Shown here piece after piece: positions 1-5,376 of a stretch of 5,404 nt of DNA. The notes beneath the pieces were generated by a model. The model was not told where the DNA came from. It saw nothing but the letters and a program-made list of their open reading frames with translations, and made no database searches. Within the stretch, counting starts at the first letter, position 1. Every line of letters starts with the position of its first letter. The position numbers and the translations under genes were made by a program. Origin of the DNA: Treponema sp. (GTDB lineage Bacteria > Spirochaetota > Spirochaetia > Treponematales > Breznakiellaceae); assembly GCA_031255815.1 (NCBI GenBank), contig JAIRRU010000138.1:1-5404 (forward strand). The letters are read 5' to 3'.

Positions 1-1143
1 AACCGGAGCGCCTCCCGTGGCAATAGAGTCTTCCGAAAGAGCGCTAATACTCATCCAGGAGGCCATGTCATAAACATCAATAGGAACCGGAGCGCCTTCG
101 CGGACAGCCTGGAAAAAAGCCGAAAACTCCAGCCAGTCCATTCCGTCGTGGCCGCCCTGTATGCCTTCATTAAGGTACCGCTTCCAGATGGGATGTTCGT
201 AACCCTCAAAATACGAATCGGCGTTGCCCCAAAGCCCCTTTCCGTTGAATTCGAACTTCTGGTGCTCGCTGTCCAGAAAAACGCTCCGGGTGTCCTCAAA
301 AAACATGCCCTTTGTCCCGCGCACCTCGAAACCCCGGGAGTAAGATCGCGGCAGCGTGGTATCCAGGATCAGCGTTATCGTTTCGCCCCGGGCGCAGGTA
401 ATCACTGTCGTAACAATGTCGCCCTGAGCTATGCGCCCGGCGTCCTGCCCGCCGCGATCCGCGATATAATGACGCAGCCCTGCCGCTTTTGACGCAACGG
501 AATTAAGCTTCAGCATGCGGTTCCCGCGATTGATATCCAGGACTTCCGCAATAGGCCCCAGCTCATGGGTGGGATAGTTTTCGCAGTTCCGGCAGAGGTA
601 TTCGTCAAGCCGGTAATGCCTGTTTTTATGGCCTTCGGCTATTTCTTTCCGGAGATCGTGGCGGTAACCGCCGGAACAATGAACGATCTCTCCAAAGAGG
701 CCCTGCCGCACCATATTCAGCACCATGAGTTCGTAGCGGCCGAAACAGCAATTTTCCAAAAGCATGCACTGGGTACCGGTTTCTTCGTACACGCGCACTA
801 AACGCCAGCAGTCGTCAATTGAATAGGCGCCGCCGACCTCAACGGCGGTATAGATTCCGGCTTTCATGGCGGCGCAGGCGATTTCTATATGAGGCGTCCA
901 GCCGCTGGAAATGAGAACGGCATCAAGCCCTTTAAGACCGATGACTTCCCTGTAATCGCCGCTTATAAACGGGCGGGGCTGCCCGGCCTTTTCAACCTTT
1001 GCCGCGGCTTCCCCGCGCCGATCCTCGTACAAATCGCATACTGCGGCAACCTTCACTTCCTTACGCGGGAGTATGCAAGCCTCCATCAGGCCGGCCCCCC
1101 TGCCGCCGAGGCCGATTATTCCAATGCTGATTGTTTCCTTCAT
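1..1143 (-). CDS. Gfo/Idh/MocA-family oxidoreductase, GH109-like (3' end off window)
   Basis: The minus strand is open from an ATG at 1143 to the left edge: 381 codons, no stop. The N-terminus has a Rossmann dinucleotide motif, GLGGRG at residues 11-16, with an acidic residue (D37) after beta-2, suggesting NAD(H). E102 lies in an AVEVGGA segment where the family has its EKP-like motif. Residues 130-152 (ENCCF, then LNMVRQGLFGE), YRHDL (160-164), YPTH (190-193), SYSRG (267-271) and the D-Y-D-like IDVYD (355-359) match the conserved pattern I recall for GH109 glycosidases of the alpha-N-acetylgalactosaminidase type. Those enzymes use tightly bound NAD in an oxidation-elimination mechanism. No Sec or Tat signal is present, so a cytoplasmic location is inferred. 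The start is supported by AGGGGAG at 1151-1157, seven bases upstream. The fold is secure. Glycosidase activity rather than sugar dehydrogenase activity is inferred from motifs only. Most of the family's usual length is present. Confidence 0.88.
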   Translation of the reverse strand, partial: MKETISIGIIGLGGRGAGLMEACILPRKEVKVAAVCDLYEDRRGEAAAKVEKAGQPRPFISGDYREVIGLKGLDAVLISSGWTPHIEIACAAMKAGIYTAVEVGGAYSIDDCWRLVRVYEETGTQCMLLENCCFGRYELMVLNMVRQGLFGEIVHCSGGYRHDLRKEIAEGHKNRHYRLDEYLCRNCENYPTHELGPIAEVLDINRGNRMLKLNSVASKAAGLRHYIADRGGQDAGRIAQGDIVTTVITCARGETITLILDTTLPRSYSRGFEVRGTKGMFFEDTRSVFLDSEHQKFEFNGKGLWGNADSYFEGYEHPIWKRYLNEGIQGGHDGMDWLEFSAFFQAVREGAPVPIDVYDMASWMSISALSEDSIATGGAPV

Positions 1144-1150
1144 AAAAACG

Positions 1151-1157
1151 CTCCCCT
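1151..1157 (-). promoter_or_regulatory. Shine-Dalgarno site of the oxidoreductase gene
   Basis: The minus strand reads AGGGGAG, seven bases before the ATG at 1143. It fixes that start. Its first four bases can also pair with an upstream hairpin arm (see findings). Confidence 0.75.
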
Positions 1158-1180
1158 GCAACCGCTTAAAAATGGCAAAA

Positions 1181-1196
1181 TGCAGAGCATTCTGCA
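1181..1196 (-). promoter_or_regulatory. Leader hairpin or operator-like inverted repeat, TGCAGA-N4-TCTGCA
   Basis: Perfect 6-bp arms (1181-1186 and 1191-1196) flank four bases. The site lies between the predicted promoter and the ribosome-binding site of the minus-strand oxidoreductase gene. In the transcript it would be a short stem followed by a U-rich run. It could be an RNA hairpin, a repressor site or only part of the neighbouring repeat. A related AATGCAGA lies beside the second repeat copy at 2792-2799. Confidence 0.4.
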
Positions 1197-1199
1197 GGA

Positions 1200-1230
1200 C
1201 TTGTCCGGGAACCAGCCGGGTTCTTGAACA
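1200..1230 (+). repeat. Dispersed stem-loop repeat, divergent copy
   Basis: The sequence aligns without gaps to 2808-2838, with 23 of 31 positions identical. Both share CTTGT at the left end and a CCGGGTT core. The stem tip is GAACC/GGTTC around a five-base loop (1214-1218), extended by weaker pairs outward. It lies in the predicted leader of the oxidoreductase gene. Extra shared sequence (AATGCAGA at 1179-1186) suggests the element is about 50 bp. Confidence 0.6.
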
Positions 1231-1235
1231 CGCCT

Positions 1236-1271
1236 ATTATTGATTATAATAAAGTTTTTAAACAACAACCG
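1236..1271 (-). promoter_or_regulatory. Putative sigma-70-type promoter of the oxidoreductase gene
   Basis: An AT-rich stretch on the minus strand carries a perfect -10 hexamer, TATAAT (1243-1248). At 17-bp spacing the -35 is poor (CGGTTG, 1266-1271). An alternative pairing is TTGTTT (1260-1265) with AATAAT (1236-1241) at 18 bp. Either would start transcription roughly 90 to 100 bases before the ATG at 1143, giving a leader with two hairpins. Confidence 0.45.
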
Positions 1272-1280
1272 CTTAATAAT

Positions 1281-1319
1281 GGGCATTTCCCAAAACCCGG
1301 TTGGTTTCGGAAAATGCCC
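1281..1319 (-). repeat. Dispersed stem-loop repeat, long-stem copy
   Basis: Read on the minus strand this is a 17-bp stem with a five-base AACCG loop, fully paired if two G-U pairs are allowed. On the plus strand the same two positions become C-A mismatches, so an RNA from the minus strand folds better. The core AAACCAACCGGGTTTTGG is identical over 18 bases to 2817-2834 in the opposite orientation. It lies downstream of aroC, just past the terminator at 1323-1348. Confidence 0.7.
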
Positions 1320-1322
1320 TTG

Positions 1323-1348
1323 AAAAAGCGGTCTAAAGCCCGCTTTTT
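1323..1348 (-). terminator. Rho-independent terminator downstream of aroC
   Basis: AAAAAGCGG (1323-1331) and CCGCTTTTT (1340-1348) are perfect 9-bp arms around eight bases. On the minus strand the stem ends in five T's, correctly oriented to stop transcription arriving from aroC. The A/T tracts on both sides mean it could act in both directions. It lies about 205 bases past the aroC stop. Confidence 0.65.
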
Positions 1349-1361
1349 CCCATAAATTCAA

Positions 1362-1397
1362 GGCAGCTTTCCCAGAAGCTGAAGTTTTGGGAAAGCC
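1362..1397. repeat. Stem-loop in the aroC 3' region
   Basis: GCTTTCCCA (1366-1374) and TGGGAAAGC (1388-1396) form a perfect 9-bp inverted repeat with a 13-base loop. Allowing a three-base bulge lengthens the stem slightly. It has no T tract and no obvious role. It is one of several hairpins packed into this noncoding stretch. Confidence 0.55.
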
Positions 1398-1430
1398 TCC
1401 TACCCGATTGATAAACTTGTTGATAAAATC

Positions 1431-1503
1431 CAAGGCCGCCGGATAAAACTTGGTAAGAACCGCGGTGATAAGGCCCTGCGGTTCCGCTTATCCGGCGGTT
1501 TTG
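1431..1503. repeat. Long nested stem-loop in the aroC 3' region
   Basis: CCGCCGGATAA (1436-1446) is the exact reverse complement of 1488-1498. Two G-U pairs and three more Watson-Crick pairs on the plus strand extend the stem to 16 bp (1431-1446 with 1488-1503). Inside, GAACCGC (1457-1463) pairs with GCGGTTC (1478-1484). The G-U pairs exist only on the plus strand; the minus strand has A-C mismatches there. No ORF of convincing quality crosses it. Confidence 0.6.
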
Positions 1504-1530
1504 CGTGATGCGGGTACGGCATATCGAATT

Positions 1531-1550
1531 CCGGCCGAAAGCCCGGCCGG
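1531..1550 (-). terminator. GC-rich hairpin just after the aroC stop
   Basis: CCGGCC (1531-1536) and GGCCGG (1545-1550) flank eight bases, starting only a few bases past the TAG of aroC. There is no T tract, so it is more likely an mRNA 3'-end stabiliser or part of a composite terminator than a stand-alone one. Confidence 0.35.
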
Positions 1551-1553
1551 TTC

Positions 1554-2687
1554 CTAAAGCTCCCGCGGGTTCCCCAGCCGCTTGTTCCGCTGTAAAAGCA
1601 GAAAGTCCGCCAGAACCAGGGCGGTCATGGCTTCCACCACCGGCACGGCGCGGGGGGCTATGCATACATCGTGGCGCCCCTGGATGACCAGATCCCGCTC
1701 AGCGCCGAGCCGGTCCACGGTTCGCTGTTTTTTCGCGATAGAGGGAACGGGTTTAAAGGCCACGGTGAAGGAGAGGGGCATGCCGGTAGAGATCCCCCCC
1801 AGCACGCCCCCGGCCTTATTGGTTTTCCAGTGCAGGCTGGGGACGCTGGGTGTGGCGGTGGCTAAGTCAGGGACAACGGCGGATACGGGGCGATCGTTCT
1901 GCTCCGATCCGAAGCTGTCCGAACAGGCGAAGCCCGTGCCGAACTCCACGCCCTTGGCGGCGCCCAGGGAGAGCATGGCGGCGGCGATGCGGGCGTCGAG
2001 CTTGTCGAATACCGGCTCCCCCAGCCCGGGCGGGATCCCCCGGCTAAGGCAGGAGATCCGGCAGCCCCCGCTGTCCCCCTCCTGCCGCAGCTTTTCCAGC
2101 TTAGCCAGGGTCTCCCGCGCCGCCTCCCCCTGGGGCATACACAGGGGGTTCCGCTCAATCTCGTCCCAGTCGAAGCCCTCCTCGTCGGGGCCGGGGGCGC
2201 TTATCCCCGCGGCGGCGGCGGTCCAGGCCCGGATCGTTACCCCCTGGGCCGCCAGAAACTGTTTCGCCACTGCCCCGGCGGCTACCCGGCCCAGGGTTTC
2301 CCTGGCGGAGCTGCGGCCGCCCCCCCGGTGATCCCGGAAGCCGTACTTGGCCTCCCAAGTCCAGTCCGCGTGACCGGGCCGGTACAGATCCCGCAAATTA
2401 TCGTAATCCCCGGAATACTGGCCGATGTTCCGTACCAGAATGGCAATGGGGCTTCCCAAGGTCTTTCCCTCGAACAAACCGGAAAGGATCTCCGGCTCGT
2501 CCGCCTCAACCCGGCTGCTGGAAGGCCCGCCGCCGCCGGGCCGCCTGCGCCGGAGTTCCGCCGCGACATCCTCCGCCGAAAGGCTGAGGCCCGCCGGGCA
2601 TCCGTCTATCACACAGCCAAGCGCCGGCCCGTGGGATTCCCCGAAGGTAGTAACCCGGAACAGCTCTCCAAAAGTATTACCGCTCAT
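1554..2687 (-). CDS. aroC: Chorismate synthase
   Basis: This enzyme makes chorismate from 5-enolpyruvylshikimate-3-phosphate by 1,4-elimination of phosphate, using reduced FMN. It is the last shared step to the aromatic amino acids and folate, and acts in the cytoplasm. At 377 residues it is full length. Visible family motifs are MSGNTFGELFRVTTFGESHG at the N-terminus (H19 in the first signature), YRPGHAD with H106, the RGGGRSSARET signature (about 121-131), and QGRHD near 336-340 followed by APRAVPVVEAM. These include the conserved histidines and the C-terminal aspartate of the active site. The ATG at 2687 is preferred over an in-frame GTG at 2699: it gives the usual family N-terminus and has GGAG about eleven bases upstream. 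The gene is divergent from the dehydrogenase gene and is followed by hairpins and a terminator, so it appears monocistronic. No clear promoter was found. Confidence 0.97.
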   Translation of the reverse strand: MSGNTFGELFRVTTFGESHGPALGCVIDGCPAGLSLSAEDVAAELRRRRPGGGGPSSSRVEADEPEILSGLFEGKTLGSPIAILVRNIGQYSGDYDNLRDLYRPGHADWTWEAKYGFRDHRGGGRSSARETLGRVAAGAVAKQFLAAQGVTIRAWTAAAAGISAPGPDEEGFDWDEIERNPLCMPQGEAARETLAKLEKLRQEGDSGGCRISCLSRGIPPGLGEPVFDKLDARIAAAMLSLGAAKGVEFGTGFACSDSFGSEQNDRPVSAVVPDLATATPSVPSLHWKTNKAGGVLGGISTGMPLSFTVAFKPVPSIAKKQRTVDRLGAERDLVIQGRHDVCIAPRAVPVVEAMTALVLADFLLLQRNKRLGNPREL

Positions 2688-2807
2688 AAGACTAGGCACT
2701 CCAGTATTGGCGGATTGCCGATCCCCTCTGCGGGAAACAGCCTTCCGGTTTTCCGATCAGGGCTCCGCCCGGACAGGCAGCGCCTCTCTACAATGCAGAC
2801 GCAAGAG

Positions 2808-2838
2808 CTTGTTTCAAAACCAACCGGGTTTTGGAACA
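2808..2838 (+). repeat. Dispersed stem-loop repeat between aroC and the dehydrogenase gene
   Basis: CAAAACC (2815-2821) and GGTTTTG (2827-2833) flank the five-base loop AACCG. The stem extends outward to about 12 bp with one G-T wobble. The 18-base core 2817-2834 is repeated exactly, inverted, at 1290-1307, and a divergent copy lies at 1200-1230. It is upstream of the predicted dehydrogenase promoter. The rest of 2700-2944 holds no gene that I can support. Confidence 0.7.
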
Positions 2839-2850
2839 GCCGCGCATTTA

Positions 2851-2881
2851 TGGACAGACACTGGATAAATTGTGGTAGAAT
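2851..2881 (+). promoter_or_regulatory. Putative extended -10 promoter of the polyol dehydrogenase gene
   Basis: TGG-TAGAAT (2873-2881) matches an extended -10 element. TGGACA at 2851-2856 is the best -35 candidate, at a long 19-bp spacing. Transcription would begin near 2888, about 57 bases before the ATG. Confidence 0.4.
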
Positions 2882-2931
2882 GATACGTTAAAGAAGAACC
2901 GGGCGCAAGCTGGTTTGCGGCGGCTGTCCGG

Positions 2932-2940
2932 AAGGGGAGG
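2932..2940 (+). promoter_or_regulatory. Strong Shine-Dalgarno site deciding the dehydrogenase start
   Basis: AAGGGGAGG sits four bases before the ATG at 2945. It favours this start over an in-frame TTG at 2915, which lies upstream of the site, and over the ATG at 2957. Confidence 0.7.
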
Positions 2941-2944
2941 AATC

Positions 2945-3988
2945 ATGCGGAAAAAAATGAAAGTGGCGGTAATGACCGGTATCGGCAAAATGGACTTTGA
3001 GGAACGGGACATTCCGGAACCGAAACCCGGCGAGGCGCTGGTAAAGATAGAGTACGTGGGGGTCTGCGGTTCGGATCTTCATTATTACGAAAACGGCAGG
3101 ATCAGCGATTTCGTGGTGAATCCGCCTTTCGTGCTGGGCCACGAAAGCGGCGGGGTGGTGGTGGAAGCAGGTTCCGGGGTAAAGCATCTGAAGCCGGGAG
3201 ACCGGGTGGCCCTTGAGCCGGGAAAAACCTGCGGCCATTGCGAGTTCTGCCGGACCGGCCGTTACAACCTCTGCCCGGAGGTGATCTTTTTCGCCACCCC
3301 GCCGGTGGACGGGGTCTTCCAGGAGTACGCGGCCCACGAAGCGGCTCTCTGTTTCAAGCTTCCCGAAAAGGTCAGCACCCTGGAAGGCGCCCTGATCGAG
3401 CCCCTGGCGGTGGGTTTTCATGCGGCCATGACCGGGGGCGCGCGGATAGGCCAGACGGCTCTGGTAACCGGATCGGGCTGCATCGGCCTGGTGTCCATGC
3501 TGGCCCTCAAGGCCCAGGGGGTTTCCCGGGTTTACATTACCGATGTGGTAGGCAAGCGGCTGGAAAAGGCGAAAAGCCTGGGGGCTGAGGAGGCGATCAA
3601 CGTTACGGAAAGGGACGCGCTTAAGGCGCTTGCGGAAAGGGAAGGGGGCCTGGATCTGGTAATCGAAACCACCGGAACCGACGCCGCCGCGGCTCAGGGG
3701 ATAGGCGCCCTCAAGAAGGGGGGAACCATGGTCTTCGTGGGCTACAGCAAGACCGGTTCCATGACCCTGCCCATGGGCATGGCCCTGGATAAGGAGCTTA
3801 CGCTGAAGACGATTTTCCGCTACCGCCATATCTACCCCCTGGCCATAGACGCGGTTGCCCGGGGGGCGGTTGACATCAAGAGTATCGTTACGAATCTGTT
3901 CGACTTTGACGACATCCGGAACGCCATGGAGCGGAGCGTCCGCGACAAGGCGGAGATAGTCAAATCGGTTATCAAAATCGCCCGGTAG
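2945..3988 (+). CDS. Zinc-dependent polyol dehydrogenase (sorbitol/xylitol dehydrogenase type)
   Basis: This is a 347-residue medium-chain alcohol dehydrogenase of full family length. It most resembles L-iditol 2-dehydrogenase (sorbitol dehydrogenase) and xylitol dehydrogenase, which oxidise a polyol to a ketose. The catalytic zinc ligands of that group are present: C41 in VCGSD, H66 and E67 in LGHE, and E152 in LIEPLAV. C96, C99, C102 and C110 form the four-cysteine structural zinc lobe. The phrase FFATPPVDG (115-123) is typical of the sorbitol/xylitol branch. The Rossmann motif is GSGCIG (176-181), and D200 at the end of beta-2 indicates NAD rather than NADP. No signal or membrane segment is seen, so it is cytoplasmic. 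The gene stands alone, divergent from aroC and convergent with the hydrolase gene. The exact polyol cannot be read from sequence; threonine or butanediol dehydrogenase is less likely. Confidence 0.92.
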   Translation: MRKKMKVAVMTGIGKMDFEERDIPEPKPGEALVKIEYVGVCGSDLHYYENGRISDFVVNPPFVLGHESGGVVVEAGSGVKHLKPGDRVALEPGKTCGHCEFCRTGRYNLCPEVIFFATPPVDGVFQEYAAHEAALCFKLPEKVSTLEGALIEPLAVGFHAAMTGGARIGQTALVTGSGCIGLVSMLALKAQGVSRVYITDVVGKRLEKAKSLGAEEAINVTERDALKALAEREGGLDLVIETTGTDAAAAQGIGALKKGGTMVFVGYSKTGSMTLPMGMALDKELTLKTIFRYRHIYPLAIDAVARGAVDIKSIVTNLFDFDDIRNAMERSVRDKAEIVKSVIKIAR

Positions 3989-3991
3989 CCG

Positions 3992-4029
3992 GAAGGCCCC
4001 CGCGGGCAGCGGGGAAAAGCCGGGCCTTC
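3992..4029. terminator. GC-rich hairpin between convergent genes
   Basis: GAAGGCCC (3992-3999) pairs with GGGCCTTC (4022-4029). An alternative inner stem is CCCCGC (3998-4003) with GCGGGG (4009-4014). It fills the 46-bp gap between two stop codons and could serve both genes. There is no clear T tract, so intrinsic termination is only moderately supported. Confidence 0.5.
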
Positions 4030-4034
4030 GGGTG

Positions 4035-4955
4035 TCAAACCGAAGCGATAAACTCCAGCATCTTCTCCGCCACGGCGCGGGGTTTTTCCTGATGGGGCAG
4101 GTGCCCCGCCTGGGGGATAAGGGAAAAACCCGCATCGGCCCGGAGGCGCCGCAGCCGATCCGCCGTGGCAGGGGGGAGTATCAGGTCTCCTTCCCCCCAG
4201 ATAAGGGAGATTTTACCGGGCCAGGCGGCGATTTTTTTGCCGTAAGCGGAAGCGGCTATCCCGCCGGCCCAGACGAGGGAGCGGAGGGAGTTGAAGTAAG
4301 CGTTTTCCTGGCCGCGGCTTTTTACCCGGGCCATAACCCGGTTCCGCAGGAATTCCCTGTCCGCCTCCTCCAGATCGTCAAGGCTGAAGTAGTAGGGCCG
4401 CAGGGACGCGCAGGCTTCCTCCGGTTTTTTCCGAAGGGAGCGGTAGTACCCGCGCCCGAAAAAGGGGACGCACTGGAAGGCCAGGCCCGGGTGAAGCTTC
4501 CCCTCCATAGGGACGCAGCCGTCTATGAGGATGAGGGCCTTGACCAGATCGGGCCGGGCAAAGGCCGCCCCTTCGGCCACAAGGGCGCCCATGGAGTTCC
4601 CCGCCAGAACCGCCGGTTTTTCGGGCCGGGCGCAGAGTTCCAGCAGATCCAGCGCGGCTTTCCGGTGGCGGCGTAAATTCACCCTGCCCCGGCACACCGA
4701 ACGGCCGAAGCCCGGCAGATCCGGCGCGAGAACCCGGTACCCCTCCCCGCTAAGGAGGGGGATAAGATGCCGCCAGGAATCCGCCTCATCCCCTAACCCG
4801 TGGATCAGGATAAGGGCGCTTTTGTCCGATCCCGCCTTGCTCCCCAGGCCGGGGACATCGTAATAGAAAAGCCTTTCCTCCCGCCCGGCGGAAGCCAGTT
4901 CCCGCCCGAAAGCCGCCAGCGGAAGCCAGGGGACGAATGTTACCATTTTCCTCAT
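4035..4955 (-). CDS. Alpha/beta-fold hydrolase of unknown substrate
   Basis: The 306-residue product has the standard alpha/beta-hydrolase layout. LILIHGLGD (48-56) carries the oxyanion-hole HG. LAPDLPGFGRS (76-86) is the usual strand-4 loop. GNSMG (119-123) is the nucleophile elbow with S121. WGEGD (253-257) supplies the acid D257, and AGHLPH (283-288) supplies the histidine H285. The region around 150-235 is a helical cap. The N-terminus is mildly hydrophobic (TFVPWLPLAAF) but is not a convincing signal peptide. The frame stays open upstream to an ATG at 5102, but that extension translates the 9-bp repeats (LFVWFVRFVANRG) and is probably not coding. The ATG at 4955 is the most likely start. 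A GGAGGAG lies 16 bases upstream, farther than usual; an ATG at 4946 is also possible. Esterase, lipase, or haloperoxidase- and C-C-hydrolase-like roles all fit. The substrate is unknown. Confidence 0.88.
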   Translation of the reverse strand: MRKMVTFVPWLPLAAFGRELASAGREERLFYYDVPGLGSKAGSDKSALILIHGLGDEADSWRHLIPLLSGEGYRVLAPDLPGFGRSVCRGRVNLRRHRKAALDLLELCARPEKPAVLAGNSMGALVAEGAAFARPDLVKALILIDGCVPMEGKLHPGLAFQCVPFFGRGYYRSLRKKPEEACASLRPYYFSLDDLEEADREFLRNRVMARVKSRGQENAYFNSLRSLVWAGGIAASAYGKKIAAWPGKISLIWGEGDLILPPATADRLRRLRADAGFSLIPQAGHLPHQEKPRAVAEKMLEFIASV

Positions 4956-5019
4956 CTTGTATGAAATTTTACTCCTCCCGGCGCAAAAAAACAAATTTAA
5001 CCGCAGCCCCCCCGGCAAT

Positions 5020-5076
5020 CCCCGATTTGCCACGAACCGCACGAACCACACGAACAAAACAGAGGGCTTTCCCTCT
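5020..5076 (+). repeat. Repeat element copy A: three 9-bp CACGAACCN units
   Basis: Three tandem units (5031-5039, 5040-5048, 5049-5057; the last is CACGAACAA) follow ATTTGC. AACAG and a small hairpin, AGAGGG-CTTT-CCCTCT (5061-5076), come after them. The same order of flank, units and tail recurs at 5262-5342. On the minus strand the hairpin is followed by GTTTTGTT, resembling a weak terminator. Confidence 0.75.
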
Positions 5077-5141
5077 AACCTGTGCCTTTCGCCCCCGGCC
5101 ATGCTAAGAATCAGGCGGAATCAGGGCCCCCAAACCAAAAT

Positions 5142-5159
5142 TTCGTGAGGTTCGTGTGA
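5142..5159 (-). repeat. Inverted fragment of the 9-bp repeat
   Basis: Two consecutive units (TTCGTGAGG, TTCGTGTGA) are the reverse-complement form of CACGAAC repeats, lying between copies A and B. Confidence 0.55.
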
Positions 5160-5216
5160 AATCAAGCCAATCTTCCGGGGACAATCCCGCAGATCAAGCC
5201 GCCGCAGGTCTTGTTG

Positions 5217-5229
5217 GTGTGGTTCGTGG
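5217..5229 (-). repeat. Inverted 9-bp repeat fragment, arm of a 13-bp inverted repeat
   Basis: GTGTGGTTCGTGG is the exact reverse complement of 5279-5291 in copy B. The two could form a 13-bp stem with a 49-base loop. Confidence 0.65.
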
Positions 5230-5261
5230 TAAAAACAAGTCCCGCGCGTTTTCCTGCCCGG

Positions 5262-5342
5262 CGGCAATTTTCAATTTGCCACGAACCACACGAACCACAC
5301 GAACCGCACGAACCGCACGAACAAAACAGGGACTTTCCCCCT
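5262..5342 (+). repeat. Repeat element copy B: five 9-bp CACGAACCN units
   Basis: Units start at 5280, 5289, 5298, 5307 and 5316; the last is CACGAACAA, as in copy A. The left flank (GGCAAT, then ATTTGC) and the right flank (AACAGGGACTTTCCC) match copy A with small differences, so the copies differ mainly in unit number. No credible gene lies in 4956-5376. Confidence 0.75.
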
Positions 5343-5370
5343 TGCTTTTTATTCTATACCGATGTATAGT
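5343..5370 (+). promoter_or_regulatory. Putative promoter overlapping a 6-4-6 inverted repeat
   Basis: TTGCTT (5343-5348) and TATAGT (5365-5370), 16 bp apart, make a reasonable sigma-70-type promoter. CTATAC-CGAT-GTATAG (5354-5369) is a perfect inverted repeat covering the spacer and most of the -10, where a repressor operator would sit. Confidence 0.45.
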
Positions 5371-5376
5371 GTCCCT

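Noticed and set aside
1..96. 12-bp direct repeat AACCGGAGCGCC at 1-12 and 85-96
   Set aside because: Both lie in frame in the oxidoreductase gene and encode the same short peptide G-A-P-V, so chance codon reuse is the simpler explanation.
565..801. Plus-strand frames at 148-492, 565-801 and 889-1227
   Set aside because: All are antisense to the continuous oxidoreductase frame, which has strong family motifs.
1140..1433. 97-codon minus-strand frame between the oxidoreductase gene and aroC
   Set aside because: It runs through two stem-loop repeats, the terminator and the promoter region, and translates the repeat (PKPTGFWEMP). No ribosome-binding site or family resemblance was seen.
1333..1665. 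110-codon minus-strand frame overlapping the end of aroC
   Set aside because: It overlaps the conserved aroC C-terminus in another frame and then translates hairpin sequence.
1582..2331. 249-codon plus-strand open frame opposite aroC
   Set aside because: It is antisense to an unmistakable chorismate synthase, has a composition biased to S, R, P and A, and shows no motif.
2688..2699. GTG start for aroC at 2699
   Set aside because: It would add MPSL before the conserved MSGNTFGELF start, and its nearest purine-rich site is too far upstream. The ATG at 2687 fits the family better.
2888..4135. 415-codon minus-strand open frame opposite the dehydrogenase gene
   Set aside because: It is antisense to a clear zinc dehydrogenase and also overlaps the hydrolase gene end. 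Its sequence is low-complexity, rich in R, G, H and P, with no recognisable domain: a shadow of GC-rich codons.
5020..5342. CRISPR array
   Set aside because: The repeated unit is 9 bp in direct tandem with no spacers, and the larger element occurs in only two copies. No cas gene is present.
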